From Hartmannibacter diazotrophicus (lineage in GTDB: Bacteria > Pseudomonadota > Alphaproteobacteria > Rhizobiales > Pleomorphomonadaceae): 64,000 bases of DNA. Below are positions 34,869 through 44,007 of the stretch, one piece after another. The stretch covers positions 804,550-868,549 of the forward strand of contig NZ_LT960614.1 of NCBI RefSeq assembly GCF_900231165.1, read 5' to 3'. The notes beneath the pieces were generated by a model, which saw nothing but the letters and a program-made list of their open reading frames with translations, did not search any database and was not told the origin of the DNA. Position 1 is the stretch's first letter; each line of letters starts with the position of its first letter. The translations under genes were made by a program, and so were the position numbers.

Positions 34869-36545
34869 ATGGCAAAAAATGACGCGCATCTGCTCCGGCG
34901 CGGAAACCGGTATTGGGCTCGGCTCGTCATCCCCGAGCCTCTGCGTTCGAAGTTCGGCAACAAGCGCGAATTGCGAAAGCCGTTAGGGCCAGACCTCGTC
35001 GTAGCTCGAAAGCGGCTCCATGAGGCGCTGGCAGAGTTTCATGCACAAATCGACAAAGCACGAAATGAGATTTCTGGGGGCGGCACTCCTGCGGCATCAT
35101 CCAAGCCGCAGGGAAAACCCCTTCTCCCACATGAACTCGCGGCCCTTCACTATCAGGAACTGATCAAATTCGATGAGGATGTTCGCAACAGCGGTCACCC
35201 GCTTGCTGCCATCGGTCTCGTCGATGACATTTTGATTCATGACCTAAGAGCAATTAAATCCGGAACCGCTGACGATAAGAGCATAGTCGAGGCTATTGGC
35301 TCCTATCTTGATGACTTCCGGCGTCGTGGTCATCTGGTTGCCGACGAAGGCTCGCCGCCGTGGAGACAAGCGGCCAGAGCCATCGCTGCAGGCCAGTACG
35401 AAGCTCTTGCGCGCGTCATGGAGCGGGACGAGGGCAACTTCGCAGGCAAGCCTGCCGACCCGGAATTGGAGCGGCCTATCGCGGCAGCCAAAGCCGAACC
35501 AACGAAACATCACGCTTCTCTTTTCGATCTGCTGGCTGATTACGTGCGCGAGCTTCAATTCTCCAATCGCGGGCATGAGGCAGAGAAGCGATGGCGGCCA
35601 ATCTTTCGCCAACTAGTCGATTTCCTGGGTCATGACGATGCGAGCCGACTTACAAGAGACGACATTATCGCCTGGAAGGATGACCTGCTTACAAAACGGT
35701 CGCCAAAGACGGTGCGCGACTCGTGTCTCGCCTCGCTAAAGGCTGTGCTGGGATGGGCAGTCGACAACGGGCGACTGCCGGACAATCCAGCCGTTAGCGT
35801 CAAAGTCCGGATGCCGAAGCCCGAACTCAGTCGAGAGCCAGGATACAACGAAAGAGAAGCACAACTCGTGCTGACTGCCGCGCTCAACTATGCACCGCGT
35901 CCGTTCGGTGCCAATGGCATTATTCGCGAAAGGCCTCACCTGACGGCAGCCAAAAGGTGGATCCCTTGGCTGTGTGCCTTCACTGGTGCACGCGTTGCCG
36001 AGCTATGCCAACTGCGAAAAGGCGATATTCGAGTGGAGCAGGGCATAGCCTATCTTAGAATTTCGCCCGATGCTGGCAGCGTCAAGAATGGTCAATTTCG
36101 GGATGTGCCAATTCACAAGCAACTCTTAGAAATTGGCTTTTTTGGATTCGTGGAGTCTTGTAAAGAGGGGCCGCTCTTCTATTCGCCCGAGGGACACAAC
36201 GGGCAATCTCACCCAGCCAAGCAGACTGCTAGAAAGATCGCCCAATGGATTCGATCACTCGGCATTCTTGATAGCTCCGTCGATCCCAACCATGGGTTCA
36301 GGCACAGATTCAAGACCCTGTCGCGAGGGCTAGGTGTTGACCCAACCATTGCCGATGCAATTCAGGGTCATACGGGCAGAACAGCCAGTGACAAATATGG
36401 ACGAGTGCCCCTGGTGGCCAAAGCCAACGCGATCGAAGGATTTCCCTTCATCGAAATACTTGGTAGCAGCCTGGACAACGAAGCCGTCGCAGAAGCTCAT
36501 GATATTGACATTACAGCCGTGAGTGCCACGCCCGCAGCTTCTTGA
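34869..36545 (+). CDS. Tyrosine integrase of the tRNA-Thr island
   Basis: A 558-residue recombinase, MAKNDAHLLRRGNRYWARLV. The N-terminus looks like the DUF6538-type domain of large integrases (RRGNRYWARLVIPEPLRSKFG). A core-binding SAM-like domain follows near residues 215-300 (SLFDLLADYVRELQFSNRGH, LKAVLGWAVDNGRL). The catalytic domain has AFTGARVAELCQLRKGDI, HGFRHRFKTLSRGLG, IQGHTGRTASDKYGRV with the nucleophilic Tyr. It reads away from tRNA-Thr and overlaps the convergent HTH gene by 35 bases. Confidence 0.92.
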   Translation: MAKNDAHLLRRGNRYWARLVIPEPLRSKFGNKRELRKPLGPDLVVARKRLHEALAEFHAQIDKARNEISGGGTPAASSKPQGKPLLPHELAALHYQELIKFDEDVRNSGHPLAAIGLVDDILIHDLRAIKSGTADDKSIVEAIGSYLDDFRRRGHLVADEGSPPWRQAARAIAAGQYEALARVMERDEGNFAGKPADPELERPIAAAKAEPTKHHASLFDLLADYVRELQFSNRGHEAEKRWRPIFRQLVDFLGHDDASRLTRDDIIAWKDDLLTKRSPKTVRDSCLASLKAVLGWAVDNGRLPDNPAVSVKVRMPKPELSREPGYNEREAQLVLTAALNYAPRPFGANGIIRERPHLTAAKRWIPWLCAFTGARVAELCQLRKGDIRVEQGIAYLRISPDAGSVKNGQFRDVPIHKQLLEIGFFGFVESCKEGPLFYSPEGHNGQSHPAKQTARKIAQWIRSLGILDSSVDPNHGFRHRFKTLSRGLGVDPTIADAIQGHTGRTASDKYGRVPLVAKANAIEGFPFIEILGSSLDNEAVAEAHDIDITAVSATPAAS

Positions 36546-37005
36546 CGGTTTCAGCATTGAGCAGTCGCTGGTCGCGCTTGAGAGCATTTTGCACGGAAAT
36601 ATCGAGCCGAGAGATGCCGATCGCGTCGGCCAGTTGCGACTGAGTAAGCCCCTGGTCCGCGATCTCTTTCAGAATTCGGGCTCTGGCATTGGGCAGGAGC
36701 CTGCCTTCCTTGTCGACAACTTGGACCATCGGCGTCGGCTTGGTCGATGAACCTCGGGTAGCTTTGCCGACCGCCGGTTGGGAATTCGTCCGAACCCAGT
36801 TCAAGAATGCCTTCCGCTCAGCCAGCGTGGATTTTGACCAGGCATTTTTGAGCTCGTGAAGTCGTGTGCGGCTGCTCAACAGTCCAGCAGCTTGGCGTGC
36901 CTCACGAACGCTCGCATACTTGCCGGCTCTGTAGTCGGCATAGACGGCGGGGTGATTGCGCTCCATGACCTTCAGGTAATAGTCGTTATTGCGGACCTTC
37001 TTCAT
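36511..37005 (-). CDS. XRE-type helix-turn-helix protein
   Basis: A 164-residue protein, MKKVRNNDYYLKVMERNHPA, ATG at 37005 with AGGATAG upstream. The C-terminal 55 residues are a Cro/XRE-like HTH (RILKEIADQGLTQSQLADAIGISRLDIS). The N-terminal 100 are helical and basic, including DYRAGKYASVREARQAAGL, itself HTH-like. It is divergent from the serine recombinase, with an inverted repeat between them that may be its operator. Probably a regulator of the island. Confidence 0.75.
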   Translation of the reverse strand: MKKVRNNDYYLKVMERNHPAVYADYRAGKYASVREARQAAGLLSSRTRLHELKNAWSKSTLAERKAFLNWVRTNSQPAVGKATRGSSTKPTPMVQVVDKEGRLLPNARARILKEIADQGLTQSQLADAIGISRLDISVQNALKRDQRLLNAETVKKLRAWHSRL

Positions 37006-37026
37006 AGACGTATCTATCCTGTAGGT

Positions 37027-37060
37027 GTCGAGTGAAGGAAGATAGATGCATCTACTCGAC
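37027..37060. promoter_or_regulatory. Inverted repeat between the HTH gene and the serine recombinase
   Basis: GTCGAGT at 37027-37033 and ACTCGAC at 37054-37060 are perfect inverted halves, and AGATGCATCT between them is a 10-base palindrome. They lie 22 bases upstream of the HTH gene start on its promoter side, fitting a site bound by the HTH protein. Confidence 0.5.
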
Positions 37061-37221
37061 GGGATGTTCATCGTCAAGGAATGCCATGTCGTTGGGCGCC
37101 CAATGACACACAAGCTCAACTCAAAAATGAACACGCCTAAAGAAAGCCCAGAAACGTTGACGATTGAAATGCGCATCTCAAAAAGGTATCATATAGAGGT
37201 GTTTCAACCAGCTGAGGCGTT

Positions 37222-38040
37222 ATGAGAGCTACTAGGCAGGCCATTGGATACACGCGAGTATCGACTATCGGGCAAGACGACGGCGCAGGCCGATTGCTGC
37301 AAGAGGAGAGCATTCGTGCGTACGCGAGCGCGACCAAGCGCACGATTGTCGAGATCTTCACTGACACCCATACCGGCGCGGGCAAGGACAGTCTTTCCAG
37401 TCGCCCGGGCGCTCAGGCGGCGATTGAGATGGCGAAGGAACTTGGCGTGCCGATCATTGTCGATGGTCTTGATCGCTTCTCCCGCCACACTTCGACCTTG
37501 GAGGAGTTCATCCGCAACAGCGGTGTCGAGCTCATCAGTGCCCGAGATGGGGAACGTGTAGACAAAGCTGTGATTATGGCGAGGAGTCGTCGTGCCCAGC
37601 AGGAGCGAGACAACATCAGTTCCAAAACCAAATCTGCCCTTGCTGACATTAAGAAGCGTGGTGTGCGTCTTGGAAATCCGACCAATCTTGATGAGGCGCA
37701 GCGTCTGGGGGCGGCTCGAAACAGCGAGAAGGCCGATGAAGTCGCGAGGAATCTCTTGCCCGTGGTGCGGGACCTGAAAGAGAAAGGTTTCCGGACGATG
37801 CGCCAAATCGCCGATCAACTGAACCGAATGGGTTATCGATCTCCTCGGGGCATGCCCTGGACCGCTGCCACCATCCGCCGGCCATTGGATCGCATCGTGA
37901 TTTTGGAAGCAAAACGGCCATCCCCCGCACCAAGTGAGGCTTCTGATGTGCGATTAGCGGATGACAAATCGAATGAGGCGGATCTTCAAGACGAGATAGC
38001 ACGCCAGATTGCGCTCAACCCCAACTGGGGGAGGTTTTGA
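37222..38040 (+). CDS. Serine recombinase / resolvase
   Basis: A 272-residue protein. The catalytic N-terminal domain begins AIGYTRVSTIGQDDGAGRLL with the nucleophilic Ser in the YTRVST motif, then VDGLDRFSRHTSTLEEF and RSRRAQQERDNISSKTKSAL. The C-terminal part has RTMRQIADQLNRMGYRSPRG, an HTH-type recombinase DNA-binding domain. It ends only 60 bases before the CRISPR array. It may be an invertase or resolvase of the island; no matching inversion sites were recognised. Confidence 0.88.
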   Translation: MRATRQAIGYTRVSTIGQDDGAGRLLQEESIRAYASATKRTIVEIFTDTHTGAGKDSLSSRPGAQAAIEMAKELGVPIIVDGLDRFSRHTSTLEEFIRNSGVELISARDGERVDKAVIMARSRRAQQERDNISSKTKSALADIKKRGVRLGNPTNLDEAQRLGAARNSEKADEVARNLLPVVRDLKEKGFRTMRQIADQLNRMGYRSPRGMPWTAATIRRPLDRIVILEAKRPSPAPSEASDVRLADDKSNEADLQDEIARQIALNPNWGRF

Positions 38041-38100
38041 TGCCAGTGGAGTGCCTTGGCTATCATCGCATGGTGGTTAGACCGTAGTCCACCAACAACC

Positions 38101-40081
38101 CGTTTGAGCCCCGCGTGTGCGGGGAACACCAGGTGGCGAGCATGACGTCCGCGGCCTATGCCGGTTCAGCCCCGCGTGTGCGGGGAACACTTTGGCACTC
38201 CGCCGCCGTAGAGCTTCAGATACGGTTCAGCCCCGCGTGTGCGGGGAACACCCATATGAGGCGACGTGCTGTTGCCCGGCATGCGGTTCAGCCCCGCGTG
38301 TGCGGGGAACACTAAGTCCCGGTCGCGTCGTAGAAATCGACAGCCGGTTCAGCCCCGCGTGTGCGGGGAACACTCGTTCAGATATTCCCGCATCCGCTCC
38401 GGCCGCGGTTCAGCCCCGCGTGTGCGGGGAACACCGTTGCGTCGTTGTGCCTGCGAAGATAGTCGTCGGTTCAGCCCCGCGTGTGCGGGGAACACTCTTC
38501 ATTGCGGCGGCGCTCTTCCATGGCAGCCGGTTCAGCCCCGCGTGTGCGGGGAACACAGGCGCCAGCGGCTCGACACCACCTGCCCCGCCGGTTCAGCCCC
38601 GCGTGTGCGGGGAGCACGGCGGTACGAAGTGGGTGCCTCAGTCCACGTCCGGTTCAGCCCCGCGTGTGCGGGGAACACGCCTACTGCATCGAGAAGGACT
38701 CCAGTTCGATCGGTTCAGCCCCGCGTGTGCGGGGAACTCTACTGCGGCGACGGCGTTGTCATGCCGAACGTCGGTTCAGCCCCGCGTGTGCGGGGAACAC
38801 ATGGTCAGCGATGTCGTGTTCGCCGTTCCGTCCGGTTCAGCCCCGCGTGTGCGGGGAACACTGGAAACTCCAGCATGAAGGTCAGCTCCCGAGCGGTTCA
38901 GCCCCGCGTGTGCGGGGAACACATGCACGCCACGACGCAGGACGAGCATCCCGTCGGTTCAGCCCCGCGTGTGCGGGGAACACGAGAAGATCACGCTCGT
39001 CGACAAGGAGACCGGCGGTTCAGCCCCGCGTGTGCGGGGAACACCCTGTCACGCCGCCACGGAGCCACAGCCCAAGCGGTTCAGCCCCGCGTGTGCGGGG
39101 AACACCCGTCGCGCCCGCAGGGAACGGACTGAAAGCCCGGTTCAGCCCCGCGTGTGCGGGGAACACTCTCGCATGTAGTTGCGCATGCGCTCCGGTCGCG
39201 GTTCAGCCCCGCGTGTGCGGGGAACACGGGTTTCTTATCCTATTGGCCTTGACCGCCGCCGGTTCAGCCCCGCGTGTGCGGGGAACACCTGGCCTGGGGA
39301 TGCCAGCTCATCTCGCCCAGCGGTTCAGCCCCGCGTGTGCGGGGAACACACCGACATGGAGATCCTGAAGGTCTCCGCCGACGGTTCAGCCCCGCGTGTG
39401 CGGGGAACACTTCCATCTCGCGTGACCAGTCCTGCGCTAAGGCGGTTCAGCCCCGCGTGTGCGGGGAACACGCCCGTGAACTTGACCCACACGACTATGC
39501 GAGCGGTTCAGCCCCGCGTGTGCGGGGAACACGATCTAGGTCGGCCTCTTCGCTTCTGCTCGTTCGGTTCAGCCCCGCGTGTGCGGGGAACACGACGGTA
39601 ATGACCGTCACAGAGCGCCGACTGACGGTTCAGCCCCGCGTGTGCGGGGAACACGCGAGGAGATCATCGGCGATTGCCGGTTGATTCGGTTCAGCCCCGC
39701 GTGTGCGGGGAACACCGCATCAGTGTTTCGACCTGGGACAGGTATTCCGGTTCAGCCCCGCGTGTGCGGGGAACACACGTCGCTGTTCTTCCTGATGATG
39801 CCGTAGGGCGGTTCAGCCCCGCGTGTGCGGGGAACACCTGAGCTCCACATCGGCGCCGGAGGTGTTGTCCGGTTCAGCCCCGCGTGTGCGGGGAACACTT
39901 GGCCTTGGTCCTGGTCTGGTTCATGAAGACCGGTTCAGCCCCGCGTGTGCGGGGAACACGACGTGGGAGTCGTCGTGCTCCGGCGTCCAGCCGGTTCAGC
40001 CCCGCGTGTGCGGGGAACACTGCTCACCAGCCGTTCGGGGCGCTCGTCCACGCGGTTCAGCCCCGCGTGTGCGGGGAACAC
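38101..40081 (-). CRISPR. Type I-E CRISPR array, 33 repeats and 32 spacers
   Basis: Thirty-three 29-base repeats at an exact 61-base period (38101, 38162 ... 40053), so every spacer is 32 bases. The plus-strand repeat is CGGTTCAGCCCCGCG joined to TGTGCGGGGAACAC; in crRNA sense it is GTGTTCCCCGCACACG then CGGGGCTGAACCG, the I-E/E. coli type, so transcription is leftward. Only three repeats differ: the first at 38101 (CGTTTGAG start, fitting a degenerate trailer end), 38589 (GGAGCAC) and 38711 (GGAACTC). The leader is therefore on the right, next to cas3. The array is uniform and recently maintained. Confidence 0.98.
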
Positions 40082-40095
40082 TCTTCCTGGAAATC

Positions 40096-40125
40096 ATTGT
40101 TCCAGCATCGTATTTTCGGTGTCAA
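40096..40125 (-). promoter_or_regulatory. Putative CRISPR leader promoter
   Basis: On the minus strand a perfect TTGACA (40125-40120), 18 bases of spacing, then AACAAT (40101-40096). Transcription would start only a few bases before the first repeat. The apparent leader is very short, at most about 50 bases before the hairpin at 40131. Confidence 0.45.
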
Positions 40126-40130
40126 AGAAC

Positions 40131-40155
40131 GCACCGGCTTTCGGTGCCCGTTTTG
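40131..40155. terminator. Hairpin between cas3 and the CRISPR leader
   Basis: GCACCG and CGGTGC (40131-40136 and 40142-40147) pair around a 5-base loop. On the plus side it is followed by CCGTTTTG; on the minus side, downstream of cas3, by GTTCTTTG. It could end the cas3 transcript before the array. A modest hairpin, so moderate confidence. Confidence 0.45.
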
Positions 40156-40209
40156 CAGAGCAGAACTGACCCCAAGGATGCGCCTTTTAACGCTGCGATC
40201 AACCCTCTC

Positions 40210-42954
40210 TCAGGCCTCATCCCCGGCCGGCTCGAAGCCGAGGCCGGTGAGCGCATCATAGGAGAGGCCGACGGCGCGGCCTGTCGGCTCCGTGCCCCGC
40301 CGGCCGAGCGCCCTGAAGCCGCTGTCTCCGGCGGCGAGTGGCAGCAGCACCGCCGCATCGCCGACGTCGCGCCAGAGCGCTTCGATCCCGGCGGCCGCCC
40401 GTTCGATGGCCGGCTCATAGTCTCCCCGCCCGCCGACTCGCGCCGTCCGGACACGGACTTCCGAAAGCGCCCAGGCGCGCGCTAGTGCTCGCTGCGCCGC
40501 CTCCGGCCCGCTCCAGACGGGCGTTACCGGCGCATAGGGAACGAGGGCGCCGGCCTCGATCCGCGCAAGGCGCAGGATCGTCTGCGGATCGCCAAGCCGG
40601 GTCGGGATGAGGGCGTCGCTGGTCCAGGTGCCGCTGTCCTCGTGATAGCCCGTCGCAAGATCGAGCGTGTTCTGTCGCCCTGTGGCCGCCTCGGCGAGTT
40701 CGCCGCCATGCGCCGTGTCGTGCCGATTCAGCAGGCCCGGCGGAATCGCGGTGTCGGCATCGCCGCGATAGACGGCCTCGACCAGATCGCGAACGCTGCC
40801 CGGTGTTGCCAGTTCGCCGGCTTCGAATATCTGGCGCGCCGTCAGCCACAGGCGGCCATGGTCCCTGTAGACAAAGGCGGCGCGGGGAAACATCGTCTTG
40901 AACCACCGGTCGTCGGCGTCATCGGCCGGTTCGGGCGCGACGACCAGAAGTTCCGGCGCAGTGACGGGCCGTTCCCGTCCGGGATGACGCCACAGCCGCC
41001 CGGCGCGCTGGATGAGAAGATCCATCGGCGCGAGATCCGTCACGAGGCAATCGAAGTCGAGGTCGAGGCTCTGCTCCACCACCTGCGTTGCAACAAGCAC
41101 GCGGCCGAGCCCCGTTTCGGAGCATCTGCGTTCTCGCGGTTCCGAGGCCTTGCCGAAGGCGGTCAGAACCTCGCCCTCACGCCGGAGCCGGTCCGTCATG
41201 GCGAAGCGGGCGTGAAACAGCATGGGGGCGAGGCCGCGCCGGGCAAGTTCCGCGTGGGCGGCAAGCGCATCGTCGACCGTGTTGCGGACATAGGCAGCGG
41301 TCGCCCCGGATCTGGCCGCCGCCTCGATCGCATCAAGCGCCTCCGCTTCGCTCTCGAGCCGTGCGACCGGCAATCTCCGTTCCAGCACCTTGCGCGTGGC
41401 AAGCGCCGTGCAGTCGACCGTTCCGTCGTTGCTGGCGATCGTGACGAGTGGATAACGGTCGGACCTCTCTCGCCATCTCGCTCTTGTCCGATTTGCGCTG
41501 TGGAAAGCCTTGACGAGTTTTTCCTTGGTCTTTTCCGGCAGGGTGGCCGACAGCACGATCGTGCTGCCGCCGGCGGCCGCGTGGAAGGCGATGAGCTTTT
41601 CCAGCTCCGCGCTCTCATACGCGTCATAGGCATGGGCCTCATCGACGATGAGCACCCGGCGCGACAGGCCGAACTGGCGCAGCGCCGCGAATTTCGCCGG
41701 CAGGACGGCAAGGAAGGCCTGGTCGATCGTGCCGACCCCGACATCGGCGAAGAAGGCCTTGCGCCTGTCGTCCGCGATGAACGCCGCGCAGGCGGCCGAG
41801 GCTGTTAGCTCGTCGTCTCGCAGCCTGCCTCTGGCATGCGTCTCCTCGCTGCCTGTCTCCAGAATGCTGGCAACGAAGCCCTCATGCAGCTCGCGCGCGC
41901 CATGGGCGAGGACAAGGGAGGGCGAGGTTTGGGTGTCGAAGAGACGTCGATAGAGGGTCCCCAACCGGTCGTACATGGCATTCGCGGTCGCCATGGTCGG
42001 CAGCGCGACAAAAAGGCCGTCGGCTCTATCTTGCTGCATCAGACGGTGGGCAAGGATCAGCGCGGCCTCGGTCTTGCCGGCACCAGTCACATCCTCGACG
42101 AGAATGAGGCAAGGACCTGCCTGAGGCAGGGCGACCTTCTCGGCGAAGGCCTGCAGGGGACTGGGCCTGGAAAGGGTCGGCGCAAGGGCGGCAAGCCCCG
42201 TCGCGCTGGACGGCCTCCGATGGGCCAGTCCCGAGACCGCGAGTGCTTTTCGCGCGCGGGGCCGAGCGATCGTCTCCAGATAGTCGGCCACGGACAAATC
42301 CGGTGCCTCATAACAAAAGATCGAGGCATTGGAGCCGATCCAGTCGGCAAGATTGACGAAGCCCGCAAGCTGCCATGACAGGCGGCGTGCGGCACGCTCG
42401 CCAAGCGTCAGTGTCATCGGGGGCTTGTCGAGGAAGGCGCCCGCCATCTCCATCAGGAATGCATCGGCCGAAGCGACCGCTGGTGCGCCAACTTCGGAAA
42501 TGGACGTGTCGGCGCTTGGTCTTGGTCGTCCGTGATGACAACAGACCGCAGGCAGCATGGCCAGCCATGCCTCATGAGAAAGGCCTGGCACCAGCGCCCG
42601 GAGCCGCCTGAAAAGAGGGCCTTCGAGCAGCGCGCGACCGATCGCCGTGTGATCCCCGTCCGGCATTTGGCTTGCAACCACGCCAAGCGACTCGGGAAAA
42701 AGCTCCGGCACCTTGGCCTGAAACCCGCGTGAGAATTTACCGATGTCGTGCAGGGCCGCGAGAAAGACCAGAAAGCGCTCCGCTTCCTTCGTCGGCGCCC
42801 CGCTTTCGCCCGCCACTCGATTGACCAGCGCAGGAAAAATCCGCAGCAGCTCTTCGCCGGCAGCCGCAACGTCCATGCAATGATAGGAAACCGGATGGCA
42901 GCGCGTGCTCCGATCAACAGTCGGCCGCGCCTTGCCCCAATAATCGAGATGCAT
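40210..42954 (-). CDS. cas3: Cas3 helicase-nuclease, type I-E
   Basis: A 914-residue Cas3 beginning MHLDYWGKARPTVDRSTRCH (ATG at 42954; the frame extends upstream but without family similarity). HD nuclease: H20/H25 in HPVSYHCMDV, the ALHDIGKFSRGF motif (H69-D70), CCHHGRP near 140 and LADWIGSN near 203. Helicase: DVTGAGKTEAAL (Walker A, about 288-299), DEAH at 438-441, SATLPEKTK near 469 and IQRAGRLWRH near 645. All motifs are intact. It reads toward the array, ending 128 bases from the last repeat. No cse1, cse2, cas7, cas5, cas6, cas1 or cas2 is present. Confidence 0.95.
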   Translation of the reverse strand: MHLDYWGKARPTVDRSTRCHPVSYHCMDVAAAGEELLRIFPALVNRVAGESGAPTKEAERFLVFLAALHDIGKFSRGFQAKVPELFPESLGVVASQMPDGDHTAIGRALLEGPLFRRLRALVPGLSHEAWLAMLPAVCCHHGRPRPSADTSISEVGAPAVASADAFLMEMAGAFLDKPPMTLTLGERAARRLSWQLAGFVNLADWIGSNASIFCYEAPDLSVADYLETIARPRARKALAVSGLAHRRPSSATGLAALAPTLSRPSPLQAFAEKVALPQAGPCLILVEDVTGAGKTEAALILAHRLMQQDRADGLFVALPTMATANAMYDRLGTLYRRLFDTQTSPSLVLAHGARELHEGFVASILETGSEETHARGRLRDDELTASAACAAFIADDRRKAFFADVGVGTIDQAFLAVLPAKFAALRQFGLSRRVLIVDEAHAYDAYESAELEKLIAFHAAAGGSTIVLSATLPEKTKEKLVKAFHSANRTRARWRERSDRYPLVTIASNDGTVDCTALATRKVLERRLPVARLESEAEALDAIEAAARSGATAAYVRNTVDDALAAHAELARRGLAPMLFHARFAMTDRLRREGEVLTAFGKASEPRERRCSETGLGRVLVATQVVEQSLDLDFDCLVTDLAPMDLLIQRAGRLWRHPGRERPVTAPELLVVAPEPADDADDRWFKTMFPRAAFVYRDHGRLWLTARQIFEAGELATPGSVRDLVEAVYRGDADTAIPPGLLNRHDTAHGGELAEAATGRQNTLDLATGYHEDSGTWTSDALIPTRLGDPQTILRLARIEAGALVPYAPVTPVWSGPEAAQRALARAWALSEVRVRTARVGGRGDYEPAIERAAAGIEALWRDVGDAAVLLPLAAGDSGFRALGRRGTEPTGRAVGLSYDALTGLGFEPAGDEA

Positions 42955-43585
42955 GTCCGATGCTCGTCTGTTTCTGTTCCGGAAGCCCTTGTTGAGGAGG
43001 GAGGGGACCCGGCCAACCAGATATACAGGTATCAATAGCGGGCAAGACTGACGCAAGTCGCGTCGAAAGTCCCTTGAGCTTGAGCTGCAGCGAGTGAACC
43101 GACCTTGGATTGATATATTAGGTCGAGACAAAAATATTATTTAAATAGAAGCGATAATTATTAATGTATTTTAATGTATATAAATCTCATGGAAGAATTT
43201 TATCCAGGAAATTCGCGCATCCAAGGGTGTGTTTATATTTTAGGATTGAGCTGAGGGAATTGACGGCTGCTAAGTCATATAGGGTGATTTGGGTATATAT
43301 AAGGTGGGCTATTCCAAGGATGGCAGGTTATTTCATGGAGACACCCGAGCGACCATGGTTGGGAGTATGTTTTCAATCTAGGACTTCGGTCATCAGTCAA
43401 CAAAGCAATGGACCGAGACAGCAGAATTTCGGCTAGTGCTCAGAGCGACGGAACTCATGCTTTGGCCGGCTCCGATCTATGGAAAGTCTACGGTGGTCGA
43501 ACCAACCATGGCTCAAAGACCGACTCTGCGCTACGTTTTATGCCGGACCAACCGGTGGGGCAGACCACAAGAGGGGGCATTTGAG
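42955..43585. other. AT-rich gap upstream of cas3
   Basis: No supportable gene. Bases 43120-43320 are unusually AT-rich for the window (ATATTATTTAAATAGAAGC, TATATAAGG), suggesting foreign DNA, and would contain the cas3 promoter. Short frames here show no recognisable similarity. Confidence 0.5.
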
Positions 43586-43816
43586 ATGAAGATTGTTTCT
43601 GGCAGGCTCTACGGGGCTCTGCGCTCGGCCGGCTTATCGGATGAAGATTCCCTTGCGGCTACCGAAGAGGTTGCTGGCTGTATGCTCGGCAGTCGTGGGA
43701 GATCTTCTAGCTGCAATCAAAACTTGCTGGCCCTCAGCAGGGAACTGAAACAGTTGCAATGGACGCTTTTTCTGCAGCTGCTGCTCTTGCTCTCCATTCT
43801 TGTTTTGCTGCCATAG
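43586..43816 (+). CDS. Small coiled/membrane protein, DUF1640-like
   Basis: A 76-residue protein, MKIVSGRLYGALRSAGLSDE, with GAGGGGG upstream of the ATG at 43586. The N-terminus (LYGALRSAGLSDEDSLAATEEVAG) resembles the start of DUF1640/CCDC90-type proteins. The C-terminus WTLFLQLLLLLSILVLLP is one membrane segment. The usual longer coiled coil between is shortened. Divergent from cas3, about 630 bases away. Function unknown. Confidence 0.5.
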   Translation: MKIVSGRLYGALRSAGLSDEDSLAATEEVAGCMLGSRGRSSSCNQNLLALSRELKQLQWTLFLQLLLLLSILVLLP

Positions 43817-44007
43817 TCCTCTGGATGGTGTGATTTTCAATTCGGACATCTGTTCTGAGACGGCGATCCGATCGGAGAATATTCCTTTTTGCTGAAACTT
43901 GACCAATGGGCAATGTTGCCGAGTGATGTATCGTGTTGCAAAGTAGAGACTTATTTCATTTAAATTATTGAAATAAAATGGTTTTATGGTGAAGTAGCAG
44001 AGTTTCA

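Noticed and set aside
36511-37176. 57-residue N-terminal extension of the HTH protein
   Set aside because: The extension crosses the inverted repeat and has no ribosome site; the ATG at 37005 has one.
38065-38095. TGGTGG...CCACCA hairpin before the array as a terminator
   Set aside because: No T-run follows, and the stem is only six pairs.
38130-40052. Self-targeting of the resident prophage by a spacer
   Set aside because: By eye I found no spacer identical to the prophage or other parts of the window. A computed search allowing mismatches is needed.
38115-40485. Long open frames across the CRISPR array giving repeated SAPRVRGT and QPRVCGEH peptides
   Set aside because: They arise from the 61-base period of repeats and spacers; the array is not protein-coding.
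42955-43131. N-terminal extension of Cas3 by 59 residues
   Set aside because: The extension lacks similarity to Cas3; the family begins at the DYWGKA motif, matching the ATG at 42954.
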